Shown here: in pieces, positions 36,052 to 44,368 of the stretch
How the letters are laid out: each line of letters begins with the position of its first letter
Numbering within the stretch: position 1 is the first letter of the stretch
Assembly (NCBI RefSeq): GCF_042646205.1
Contig: NZ_JBHRTF010000002.1
Coordinates: forward strand, 806,001 to 870,000
From: Cellvibrio fontiphilus_A
Lineage (GTDB): Bacteria > Pseudomonadota > Gammaproteobacteria > Pseudomonadales > Cellvibrionaceae
Direction of reading: 5' to 3'
DNA length: 64,000 nt
The notes under the pieces: model-generated
Told to the model about the DNA's origin: nothing
The model's input: the letters and a program-made list of their open reading frames with translations, nothing else
Database searches by the model: none
Program-made: the position numbers and the translations under genes

Positions 36052-37317
36052 ATGAAGTTAATCATTTTATTTTTTGCTTTTTTCTGCTCGTTAGCGTTTG
36101 CTCAAGTACACATAGAAAAAGTAACAGACAAAGGAAAAATACTTGAAATCAAGATAAAAGGTTCTGGATTTGGGGAAAAGTCTCTACCTATCTTTTACGA
36201 TAAAGTTGGATTGGCTTATGAGAATGGGGTGGCAAATAATAATTATGATAGTTTTTCGCCTGATCAACTGCTTACCAAGCAGGATGTTATGGGGAATGCT
36301 CTATCTCCATGGAGTAACTTATACGGAGTGATTTATATAAGAGACGATATAAGCTTGCGCAGAGGCCGGCATACAGGAAAGTTTTATAATGGGTTCGGTG
36401 TTAAAGTAAATTTACAAAATCCTAGGGTCTATCCACGTTCAGGAACTCAGCAAGAGTCTAAGAAAGTCTATATAAGCTGGTGGTTCCGTCAGCAAAATGA
36501 AACTCGCAATTATTTCCAATTTGAATTGAGCAATATAGATGCGGAATTCAACCCTAAAGAGGGAGATGAATTTTCTGTCGATGCCGGCGAGCACTGGACT
36601 GGCATCACTACCATCTATGGGCGTGTTATTGCTTATTACCCTGCCACCAAAATTCTTCATGCTAATTACTACGGTCAGTACAACACTAATCGGTTAACGG
36701 GAAATCGTTTAACACTCAATGCGAGCAACAAATCTGCAACCTTAGCGGTGAATACCCGTGGGCCTGGCTCTAATAAATACATTCGTGTTTGGGAGAGTGA
36801 TGGTACTGAAGGTACGTTCCGATCATCTTGGACTAATACCGAAGTTTACCAAGCGGATTTCCGTCGCGTTCAGCGTTCTAATGTTGTGCCGCGCGAATGG
36901 AATCATCTGGAATATTTTGCTGATCAAGATAAAAAATATGTTAAGACAAAAGTAAATGGTGTTGTGGATGCTGAGGGTTATTACACACTACCCTCGGATA
37001 TTGCAGGTCATTCACCAACAATTGGCTTAATTGGTCAGGATGGCACTCAAACTGAAATGCATCAGGAAATTTGGATGGATGATATCTACTTGGATGGTTC
37101 CTTCAAGCGCATAGTGTTGGGTAACGCACCTAAATATGCGGATGTAACCCATGAAGAAGTCCAGTTCTTTTCCAGTTGGACTGATACTGAAATCAAATTT
37201 TCTCCCTACTATGGATCGCTGGATAGAAAGCTCCCCGCCTACATATACATTTTTTCAGAGGATGACGTACCCAATTCTGAGGGTATTGCCTTTGAGAGCC
37301 CTCCAAAAATGGATTAA
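36052..37317 (+). CDS. Secreted protein of unknown family (paralogue of the 34845 gene)
   Basis: 421 residues; signal peptide MKLIILFFAFFCSLAFAQ. It shares the arrangement of the preceding secreted protein: IKIKGSGFGEKSLPIFYD near the N-terminus, KKVYISWWFR in the middle, EWNHLEYF, then MDDIYLDGSFKRIVLG and SWTDTEIKFSPYYG at the C-terminus. The DDIYLD...RI-LG pattern is LamG/jelly-roll-like. No catalytic motif is evident. I chose ATG 36052, with AAGGA six bases upstream, over an upstream in-frame ATG at 36031. It ends before a strong terminator. Its function is unknown. Confidence 0.72.
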   Translation: MKLIILFFAFFCSLAFAQVHIEKVTDKGKILEIKIKGSGFGEKSLPIFYDKVGLAYENGVANNNYDSFSPDQLLTKQDVMGNALSPWSNLYGVIYIRDDISLRRGRHTGKFYNGFGVKVNLQNPRVYPRSGTQQESKKVYISWWFRQQNETRNYFQFELSNIDAEFNPKEGDEFSVDAGEHWTGITTIYGRVIAYYPATKILHANYYGQYNTNRLTGNRLTLNASNKSATLAVNTRGPGSNKYIRVWESDGTEGTFRSSWTNTEVYQADFRRVQRSNVVPREWNHLEYFADQDKKYVKTKVNGVVDAEGYYTLPSDIAGHSPTIGLIGQDGTQTEMHQEIWMDDIYLDGSFKRIVLGNAPKYADVTHEEVQFFSSWTDTEIKFSPYYGSLDRKLPAYIYIFSEDDVPNSEGIAFESPPKMD

Positions 37318-37323
37318 TAAAAT

Positions 37324-37358
37324 AAGCCCCCTGATTTAACGTTTAGGGGGCTTTATTT
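37324..37358 (+). terminator. Rho-independent terminator
   Basis: AAGCCCCCT / AGGGGGCTT stem with a 12-base loop and a following TATTTCTT tail. It ends the AT-rich segment; base composition returns to the locus norm after it. Confidence 0.88.
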
Positions 37359-37459
37359 CTTGTATGTGAAAAACCCCATTTCCCTCCTATGTAATGTAAG
37401 CAACCGCCTATTTTGCTAAGATGCGCGCCTATTCTCGAGTTCGGAAAGGATTAGGCAGC

Positions 37460-38353
37460 ATGAGTTACACACCCGGTCTGGTATCGGTATTAATTCCTCT
37501 TTTTAATCGCGCCAAATATATCCAGGAAACGATTAATTCTGCGTTGTCGCAAGAATATGACAACTTTGAAATTATCGTGGTGGATGATGGCTCCACCGAC
37601 GGTGGTGATAAGTTGGTGGAGGCTTTTCTCGACACAGGGCGAGTAGAGTTGTTTCGCCATGCTGGTGGGGCCAATCGCGGTCAATCCATTTCGCTCAATA
37701 TGGCACTGTCTAAAGCGCGTGGTGAGTACATCGCGGTGCTGGATAGTGATGACATATTTCTCCCTAACAAACTAAAAGATCAGGTCGGCTTCCTGCAGGC
37801 TAACCCCGATGTAGGGTTGGTTTATGGCATGGGCTTTGGTGTTGATGCAGCGGGCAAGCAGGTCTACAAGATTCTCTCCGAAACACATATCGAAACTAAC
37901 GACCCGAACCGCATCCTATTAGATTGCTATTTTCACCTGCCGGTAGGCTCCTTGGTGCGCAAGTCTGTTTATGACCAAGTGGGTGGATTTGATGAATCAC
38001 TGCGTGCCGGGCAGGATCACGATATGCAAGTGCGCATGGCAGAAGTGACTCGTTTTGGTTTTTTGCCGGTGCGTGTTTATTGCTATCGCCGTCATGGTGA
38101 ATCTATTAGTCATCAGGGGCTGGAGCGCCGCTGGCGTAATGCGCTAATTATTTTAAATAAAGCAATAAACCGTTATCCCTACCGCAAAAGCACCATCCGT
38201 AAGCGCCGCGCAGTTATCAATTTCCGTTTGGCCCAAGCGCTGCTGCAGAGTAAAAAATCTTACTGGGAAGCCGCTTGGCGCTTTTTTTACTCGGGTTTGT
38301 TGGATCCGGCGCGGGCAATCGCTGTTATTACAGGGAAGGAAAAAGTCAGATGA
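37460..38353 (+). CDS. GT2-family glycosyltransferase
   Basis: 297 residues. GT-A motifs are complete: VSVLIPLFNRAKYIQET, IVVDDGSTDGG, the DxD in VLDSDDIFLP, and a GGFDESLRAGQDHDMQVRM acceptor block. The C-terminal helices (SYWEAAWRFF) are like those of small EPS transferases. In-frame ATG at 37421 lies further up, but 37460 begins at the conserved core and has AAAGGA upstream. It opens a run of tightly coupled genes: its TGA overlaps the next ATG (ATGA). Confidence 0.88.
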   Translation: MSYTPGLVSVLIPLFNRAKYIQETINSALSQEYDNFEIIVVDDGSTDGGDKLVEAFLDTGRVELFRHAGGANRGQSISLNMALSKARGEYIAVLDSDDIFLPNKLKDQVGFLQANPDVGLVYGMGFGVDAAGKQVYKILSETHIETNDPNRILLDCYFHLPVGSLVRKSVYDQVGGFDESLRAGQDHDMQVRMAEVTRFGFLPVRVYCYRRHGESISHQGLERRWRNALIILNKAINRYPYRKSTIRKRRAVINFRLAQALLQSKKSYWEAAWRFFYSGLLDPARAIAVITGKEKVR

Positions 38354-39453
38354 AAATTTTATTAGTCATCGACAGGCTTACTAATCCCCATGCTGGAACC
38401 GAAGGCCAATTTTTATTGTTAATTAATTTGCTGCAGCAGGCAGGCTGTGAGTTGCGGGTTTTGATCTTGGCCGACAGTGAATGGCTGCGCGCTAACCCCT
38501 TGCCCTGTGCCACCCGCCTTGTTGGTTCCTCCTCTGTCAAATCCCCCACAACCTGGTGGCGTGTATATCAGGAGGCCCGCCAAGCAAAAGCGGATGGCTT
38601 CGATCTGGCGCATATCTTTTTCAATGACGCCTCAGTGATATGTCCGCCAATGTTTGCCTTGGCAGGAATCAAATCCATTATTTCCCGCCGCGACATGGGC
38701 TTTTGGTATACGCCCATGTATCGCAAGCTGCTCCCATTTACCGGCAAGTATGTCGCCTGCGCGCTCAGCAATAGCCGCGCTGTTGCTGAAGTAACTGGCG
38801 CGGTTGAGCGTATCCCCGCCGCCAAACTCAAAGTCATTTATAACGGATTTAACAGGAGCTTTAATCCGTCGGTCAAAATTCCTGAATTGGAATCCTTGCG
38901 GACAAATGGGGCAACTCTGTTTGGCTTGGTTGCCAATATTCGCCCCATAAAACGCATGCAAGATGCGATTGCTGCGCTGGCCCGGTTAGATCGCGATAAA
39001 CACAACCCGCATTTGGTGATTATTGGTGCTGGTGATGCCACTGAATTGACATCGCTAGCCGGCAAACTGGGCGTGGTGGAGCGAGTGCATTTTTTAGGTT
39101 CGCGCAGTGATATTCCTGAATGTTTGCAGTATTTGTCAGCAGGGCTTTTGTGTTCGGAGTCTGAGGGTTTTTCCAATGCCATTGTTGAATATCAGTTTGC
39201 CGGTCTGCCGGTTATTTGCAGCCGTACCGGTGGCAACCCGGAAGCGGTAAGCCAGGGTGAAACGGGTTGGTTATATGAGGTGGGCGATGTGCCTGCATTA
39301 AGCGCAGCAATGGTCAGTGTGTTACAGGAACCAGAGTGCGCCGCCGCTATGGGTGCTGCAGCAAAACAACACGCTGAGTCGCGTTACACCATTAGTGCCA
39401 TGTTGAATCAACATCTGGCGCTTTACCGTGAACTAACAGGAGCAGGGCAATGA
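38350..39453 (+). CDS. GT4-family glycosyltransferase
   Basis: 367 residues, GT-B fold. MKILLVIDRLTNPHAGTEGQ is the N-terminal G-rich loop. Donor-site blocks include LVANIRPIKRMQDAI and CSESEGFSNAIVEYQFAG (EX7E), then SRTGGNPE. The frame is open from 38275, but ATG 38350 overlaps the previous stop and gives the canonical N-terminus. Its stop overlaps the following deacetylase ATG in the same way. It probably extends the repeat unit in the cytoplasm; donor unknown. Confidence 0.88.
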   Translation: MKILLVIDRLTNPHAGTEGQFLLLINLLQQAGCELRVLILADSEWLRANPLPCATRLVGSSSVKSPTTWWRVYQEARQAKADGFDLAHIFFNDASVICPPMFALAGIKSIISRRDMGFWYTPMYRKLLPFTGKYVACALSNSRAVAEVTGAVERIPAAKLKVIYNGFNRSFNPSVKIPELESLRTNGATLFGLVANIRPIKRMQDAIAALARLDRDKHNPHLVIIGAGDATELTSLAGKLGVVERVHFLGSRSDIPECLQYLSAGLLCSESEGFSNAIVEYQFAGLPVICSRTGGNPEAVSQGETGWLYEVGDVPALSAAMVSVLQEPECAAAMGAAAKQHAESRYTISAMLNQHLALYRELTGAGQ

Positions 39454-40445
39454 AATCTGCCGCAATCGAACTCGCGGGCAAATTGGGTGGCTATCAGCTG
39501 GCGCGTTTGCTCACGCGCAAGCAGCCAAAAATTTTAATGTATCACCGTTTTTCAGCGGAAAAAAAAGGGCATGAAGTTACCGCTGCTACTTTTGAGCAAC
39601 AACTGCGCTTGATAAAAAAATATTTCCAACCCATGACCCTCGCAAACCTCGCGCTAGCGATTCAAAAAAATGGCACTGCTCCCACCAATGCTGTGGTGAT
39701 AACGGTAGATGATGGCTATAGGGATTTTTATGAAGTGGCCTATCCGCTATTAAAGCGCTATCAGGTGCCTGCCACTTTTTTTGTGACTACCGGGTTTGTA
39801 AATCAGGATTTATGGCTCTGGCCGGATCAGGTGTTGTGGTTGTTGCGCAATCGTCAGTGCGCCGAGGGTAGTCTGCAGGTGGGTGATAAAACATTTGATT
39901 TGACCCAGCCAGTAAAACAATTGTGGTGGCCATTAGTGCTGCATTTATTGAATGTTGCTAACGCCATTCGCCTTAATGCTATTGCTGAACTGGCGCAGCG
40001 TTCGGCTGTGGATTTGCCTTCAAAAGCGCCGGAAGAGTTTGCAGCCGTAAATTGGGAGCAGTTGCGTGAAATGCAACAGCACGGAATAGAGATAGGCGGC
40101 CATACACGCTCCCATCCATCGCTTGGGCACATGCCTGTGCTGGAGGCGCAACAAGAAATCGAGACGAGTTTTAATGATCTTTGCCAGCATCTGGGTGAGC
40201 AGCCGCGAACCTTCTGTTATCCCAATGGTCAGCCAGCGGATTACTCGGAGGATATTAAAAAAATAGTTTCCCAATCCGGTTTCCTTGCTGCAGTGACAGC
40301 CTATTCAGACAGGTTTAATACCGATCTGCCCTGGGCCTGGCGGCGTTTTGTGGGTTGCGAGGAGCAGTTTCAATTTTACAAATCACTGTTTGGGGTGGAG
40401 CATCTTGGCAATCGCATACGCAATACCCGCCGCTGTGATTATTAA
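39450..40445 (+). CDS. NodB-type polysaccharide deacetylase (second in locus)
   Basis: 331 residues, CE4 fold. KILMYHRFS, then VITVDDGYRDFYE with the catalytic Asp pair, PATFFVTTGFVNQD, the GGHTRSHPSLGHM metal His motif and FCYPNGQPADYSEDIK. It differs from the XrtA-type deacetylase at 17954: it lacks the TVDVEDYYHV opening and has a WLWPDQVLWLL insert seen in EPS-locus deacetylases. It may remove acetyl groups from a different residue. ATG overlaps the preceding stop by four bases. Confidence 0.88.
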   Translation: MKSAAIELAGKLGGYQLARLLTRKQPKILMYHRFSAEKKGHEVTAATFEQQLRLIKKYFQPMTLANLALAIQKNGTAPTNAVVITVDDGYRDFYEVAYPLLKRYQVPATFFVTTGFVNQDLWLWPDQVLWLLRNRQCAEGSLQVGDKTFDLTQPVKQLWWPLVLHLLNVANAIRLNAIAELAQRSAVDLPSKAPEEFAAVNWEQLREMQQHGIEIGGHTRSHPSLGHMPVLEAQQEIETSFNDLCQHLGEQPRTFCYPNGQPADYSEDIKKIVSQSGFLAAVTAYSDRFNTDLPWAWRRFVGCEEQFQFYKSLFGVEHLGNRIRNTRRCDY

Positions 40446-40456
40446 CTGGTGAACCT

Positions 40457-41740
40457 GTGGAAAAGCTAAGTGCAACAAGCCTGACGGACAGGTATGGCAG
40501 AAAAATTGTAGGTGTATCCACCTTTACGTTTTTCATGTTTTTGATGTATCAATTGTTTTTATTTCTAAACATACCTGCCCGTTTCTCCGGTATAGGCGTG
40601 TTGCGTCCTACGGTTCTCTTATTTCTTATCATAAGTCTTTTGCTTGTGGCGCAACGAGATAAAATCGCGCATAAATTCGATCAGCCCATCTTTAAAACAT
40701 TTAGTGCCTTCTTGATTATGTTGGTACTGACGCTGCCATTTGTTAGTTATCCGGGCAGTGTTATCAAAATGAACTTACAAATATTTATCAAGGCAATTGT
40801 ATTTCTTTACTTTTGTGCATTAATTCTCGACTCTGAAAAACGGCTAAAAATATCGCTTTTTGTTTTTGTTGCTTGTCAAGTATTTCGTGTGCTCGAACCC
40901 CTCTTTCTAAATATCACGACTGGTTATTGGGGTAGCTCCACTTATATGGGCGGTGGGGAATTTGCTAATCGATTATCCGGCGCACCTGAGGATGTAATTA
41001 ACCCAAATGAATTGGGTTTTGTAATTGTTACGGCTATTCCTTTTTTGCATTATTTTTTATTGCCACGTGGCTGGATCAGCAAGTTACTTTACTTTGGTTT
41101 GCTGGCGCTATTGCTCTATGCCTTGATCCTGACTATGTCTCGCGGTGCATTTCTGGCACTTATTGTTGTTGGCTGGTTTGTATTTAAAGATAGCAAGCGA
41201 AAAATACTCTTGATCTGTTTTGGCGTTGTCGGTGTTATGGCCGCGTTGAGTGTAATGAATGACACTCAACGTGAACGATATTTATCCCTCTTCTCATCTG
41301 ATACCAAACAGTCTGCAAGTGCTGAGGGGCGCATAAACGGCATAATCAAAGAGTTTGAGCTTGGTTTGAAGCGCCCAATTTTCGGTTTTGGTCTGGGTAC
41401 AACGCCAGAGGCAAAATACCATAATTTTGGGCGTAAGCAGGCGAGCCACACTATGTATGGTGAACTCTTGATTGAAGTGGGTATTGTCGGTATGTACTTT
41501 TTTATACGCTTTATTATTGCGATTCGACGGCAATTAACCGCGGCCATGGTTAGCGCAGAAAATTGCAGTGATTTTTATAAGTCGCTATTTAAAATTTGTA
41601 ATGTGATCTTTTGGATGTTTGCCGTTTATAGCATCAACTACTGGGGTCTAAGTCAGTACTACTGGTATAACTTGGCCGGCATTGTAATAGCGGCGTCTTT
41701 ATTGATGAATATGAATAAAACCAAGGAATCAAACGCGTGA
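40457..41740 (+). CDS. O-antigen ligase/polymerase-like membrane protein (Wzy_C family)
   Basis: 427 residues, about ten to twelve membrane segments. The long periplasmic loop and the ILTMSRGAFLALI block followed by SAEGRINGIIKEFELGLKRP and GFGLGTTP are the Wzy_C/WaaL signature. In this operon it is either the polymerase of the exopolysaccharide or a ligase that joins polymer to protein or lipid. GTG start at 40457 with a weak ribosome site. Its stop overlaps the next GTG (GTGA). Polymerase versus ligase cannot be settled from sequence reading. Confidence 0.85.
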   Translation: MEKLSATSLTDRYGRKIVGVSTFTFFMFLMYQLFLFLNIPARFSGIGVLRPTVLLFLIISLLLVAQRDKIAHKFDQPIFKTFSAFLIMLVLTLPFVSYPGSVIKMNLQIFIKAIVFLYFCALILDSEKRLKISLFVFVACQVFRVLEPLFLNITTGYWGSSTYMGGGEFANRLSGAPEDVINPNELGFVIVTAIPFLHYFLLPRGWISKLLYFGLLALLLYALILTMSRGAFLALIVVGWFVFKDSKRKILLICFGVVGVMAALSVMNDTQRERYLSLFSSDTKQSASAEGRINGIIKEFELGLKRPIFGFGLGTTPEAKYHNFGRKQASHTMYGELLIEVGIVGMYFFIRFIIAIRRQLTAAMVSAENCSDFYKSLFKICNVIFWMFAVYSINYWGLSQYYWYNLAGIVIAASLLMNMNKTKESNA

Positions 41741-42855
41741 AAATATTATTGGTGGCGCGCTGGCCAGTAGGTGGAATAAAAACCTATTTTCGTTATATCT
41801 ATGGTTGTGAGGTATTTAAAAACGCTGAAATTTTTTTGATTGCCCCCGAAGATGGCTTGGCAGATTTTCTTAATACGCAGCTTCCTCAGGGGCGTATAAC
41901 CTTATTGCCGGTGGCGGGTGATGGTGCTTCGATTAAAGCCAGATTAAAAGCAGAGTTAGCCAAGGGTAATTATGACCTGGTGCATTCCCATGGTTTTTCG
42001 GCATCATTTTTTGTGCAACAAGTAATGTGGTTGAAAAAAATACCGCATTTAATGACCGCACATGATGTTTTTCTGCCTAATACATTTACAGGTTTTAGCG
42101 GGTTTTTAAAAAAGCTGGCTATGCGTTGGTTGCTGGGTTCGGTTTCCAAGGTGTTATCCGTATCCGATGATGCGCGCAATAATATCTTTGAGTATTTCCC
42201 CCGGTTGCCTGCAGAGCAAGTGAAGAACATTACCAATGGTATAGACACGGATTTTTTCGCTAAGGGCGTTGCACGTAACTTGCGTGCCGAATTAGATATT
42301 GGCGATCGGCCAATTATTGGTTTTTTTGGTCGATTTATGGCGCAGAAAGGTTTTCGTCAAATCGTTCAGGCGATTGAAATTTTAGTAAATAAAACACCCG
42401 CTTCAGCCAAGCCTTTAGTGCTGACATTCGGTTGGGGTGGTTTTATCCGCGAGGATTTTGCGTTAATTGAGTCCAAGGGCTTAAGCGATTATTTCATGCA
42501 GCTGCCGGGCACAAATGATATGCCTGCGGCAATTCGCGGTGTTGATCTGGTGGTGATGCCCTCGCGTTGGGAGGCCTGCCCTCTACTTCCAATGGAGGTG
42601 TTAAGTTGTGGTGTACCTATTATTGGAACCAATTGTGTTGGCTTGCGTGAAGTACTTGCCGGCACACCTGCAAAAGTGATTCCCGTAGGCGATGCAGAAA
42701 AATTAGCTGCTGCTATCGCTGAACAGTTGCAAGAGGGTAATACGAAATTTATTGAATACCAGCCAGCCGCACTCAAACGATTCTCGGCCGAAAATCACGC
42801 GCAGGCATTACACGATCTGTATCGTGATATAGCTGGAAACCCAGCCAATGTATAA
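41737..42855 (+). CDS. GT4-family glycosyltransferase
   Basis: 372 residues, GT-B fold. MKILLVARWPVGGIKTYFRYI is the N-terminal loop. The donor domain has GFFGRFMAQKGFRQIV and the EX7E-like region MPSRWEACPLLPMEVLSCG. The GTG start overlaps the upstream stop, and the end overlaps the flippase gene by eight bases. It is one of several single-sugar transferases building the repeat unit. Confidence 0.88.
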   Translation: MKILLVARWPVGGIKTYFRYIYGCEVFKNAEIFLIAPEDGLADFLNTQLPQGRITLLPVAGDGASIKARLKAELAKGNYDLVHSHGFSASFFVQQVMWLKKIPHLMTAHDVFLPNTFTGFSGFLKKLAMRWLLGSVSKVLSVSDDARNNIFEYFPRLPAEQVKNITNGIDTDFFAKGVARNLRAELDIGDRPIIGFFGRFMAQKGFRQIVQAIEILVNKTPASAKPLVLTFGWGGFIREDFALIESKGLSDYFMQLPGTNDMPAAIRGVDLVVMPSRWEACPLLPMEVLSCGVPIIGTNCVGLREVLAGTPAKVIPVGDAEKLAAAIAEQLQEGNTKFIEYQPAALKRFSAENHAQALHDLYRDIAGNPANV

Positions 42856-44356
42856 GCGTCTCGCCTTTAACACAGCATCCAATCTTGGAACCCTGTTTCT
42901 CAAGTTGGGCATCACCTTTGTGATGACTCCCATCCTGATTAAAAATATGGGTAACTATGATTATGGTATTTGGGAAATGGTGGGTGCTGTTATAGGCTAC
43001 ATGGGCATGTTGGATATGGGCATCAGGCCGGCGGTAAGCCGATTTGCTGCCCGCTTTATTGCCCAGAAAGATCAGTCAGCACTCACCACTTTGTATGCAA
43101 CGGCCTGGTATTTCTTGCTGGGTGTCGGGTTGTTGATTGCGATTATTCTGAGTATTGGCGGTGTTTTTTTTGCCGAGTTAATTGCCCCGGAAGCCAGCAC
43201 CGATAATCTGCGTTATACCTGGTTTCTATTGATATTGGCTGCGCAATTATTGATTACCTTTCCCTCTTATACGGCAGAGAGTTATTTAGAGGCGTATCAA
43301 GAATATTATTTAAAAAATAATGTCACTATTGTTAATTCAATATTAGGTAGCACCATCTTATTTTTATTTATCACACCCGAGAATGCTCTGGTGTTGCTTG
43401 CTGCAACTAACGCCATTGGGATTTGCTCGAAGTATCTATTTTTAGTTTGGCTTATGCAGTACCGTCGGCCTTTCTTGAGTTTACGCCGCGCTTATTTTTC
43501 ATTAATTCAATTAAAAGAATTATTGCGCTTTAGTGTGAAAACGCTGGTACAAGGCGTGGCAACTAAAATGGAGAACGCCACTGACAGTTTGGTGATAGGT
43601 TTTGTGATGGGGCCTGCGGCTGTTCCGCTCTACAGTATTCCCGCCAACCTCGTAAGCTATATTCGCCTTATTTCCTATAATTTTACCCATGTGTTTATGC
43701 CTTATTTCAGCTCTCTTGGGGCGTTGAATGATCAGCAGAAAATTCAGGAAGTGTATTTAACCGGGAGTAAATTCACTGTCGCTCCTTGTTTGATCCTGGC
43801 AATTGGCGCTTACACCCTGGGGCCTGAATTTTTATCACTCTGGGTTGGTGATGAGATAGCAAAGTCTGCGCAAACATTTTTGGGCGTGTTAATTGCTTTT
43901 TTGGTGCTGCCGTTATTTAACCCTATGGCCAGTCGTTATCTCACTGCCATCGATAAACACGGTTTTTTTGCCAAGTGGCAACCAATTGTAGCCTTGTCCA
44001 ATCTCGGTTTAAGTCTGTTATTAATTTATCCATTTGGCATATTGGGTGTCGCGTTAGGCTCGCTAATTCCCGCTTTGGTTTTCCAGCCAATAGTGCTCAG
44101 TGTGTGTTGTAAACATTTAGGCTTCTCGCCTTTTGTATATCTTCGCTCTGCGTTGCTGCCCTGGTTAATACCTTGTGTTGCTATGGCTGCTACGCTGGTA
44201 ACTGCCAAACAATTTTTTGTTGTAAGTAATTATTCTGTGTTGCTGGCTATAGCAACTATGGCTTCTATGGTATTCATAGTGGTAGGTGCGCTATTGGCGC
44301 TCAATCAAAATGAGCGCGCTCAGTTAATCACTATTGTGAAACGCAAAAAAAATTAA
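42848..44356 (+). CDS. wzx: Wzx-type polysaccharide flippase
   Basis: 502 residues with about 12-14 membrane helices (MOP superfamily). The N-terminus (FNTASNLGTLFLKLGITFVM) and FGVYDYGIWEM-like early motif (MGNYDYGIWEMVGAVIGYMG) are typical of oligosaccharide exporters. It would turn the lipid-linked repeat unit to the periplasm for polymerisation by the Wzy-like protein. Together with the Wzz-like protein at 23725 it shows that this locus uses the Wzx/Wzy route, unlike the Wzt-type cluster at the left end. Confidence 0.92.
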   Translation: MYKRLAFNTASNLGTLFLKLGITFVMTPILIKNMGNYDYGIWEMVGAVIGYMGMLDMGIRPAVSRFAARFIAQKDQSALTTLYATAWYFLLGVGLLIAIILSIGGVFFAELIAPEASTDNLRYTWFLLILAAQLLITFPSYTAESYLEAYQEYYLKNNVTIVNSILGSTILFLFITPENALVLLAATNAIGICSKYLFLVWLMQYRRPFLSLRRAYFSLIQLKELLRFSVKTLVQGVATKMENATDSLVIGFVMGPAAVPLYSIPANLVSYIRLISYNFTHVFMPYFSSLGALNDQQKIQEVYLTGSKFTVAPCLILAIGAYTLGPEFLSLWVGDEIAKSAQTFLGVLIAFLVLPLFNPMASRYLTAIDKHGFFAKWQPIVALSNLGLSLLLIYPFGILGVALGSLIPALVFQPIVLSVCCKHLGFSPFVYLRSALLPWLIPCVAMAATLVTAKQFFVVSNYSVLLAIATMASMVFIVVGALLALNQNERAQLITIVKRKKN

Positions 44357-44368
44357 GGGTAAGGAAAT

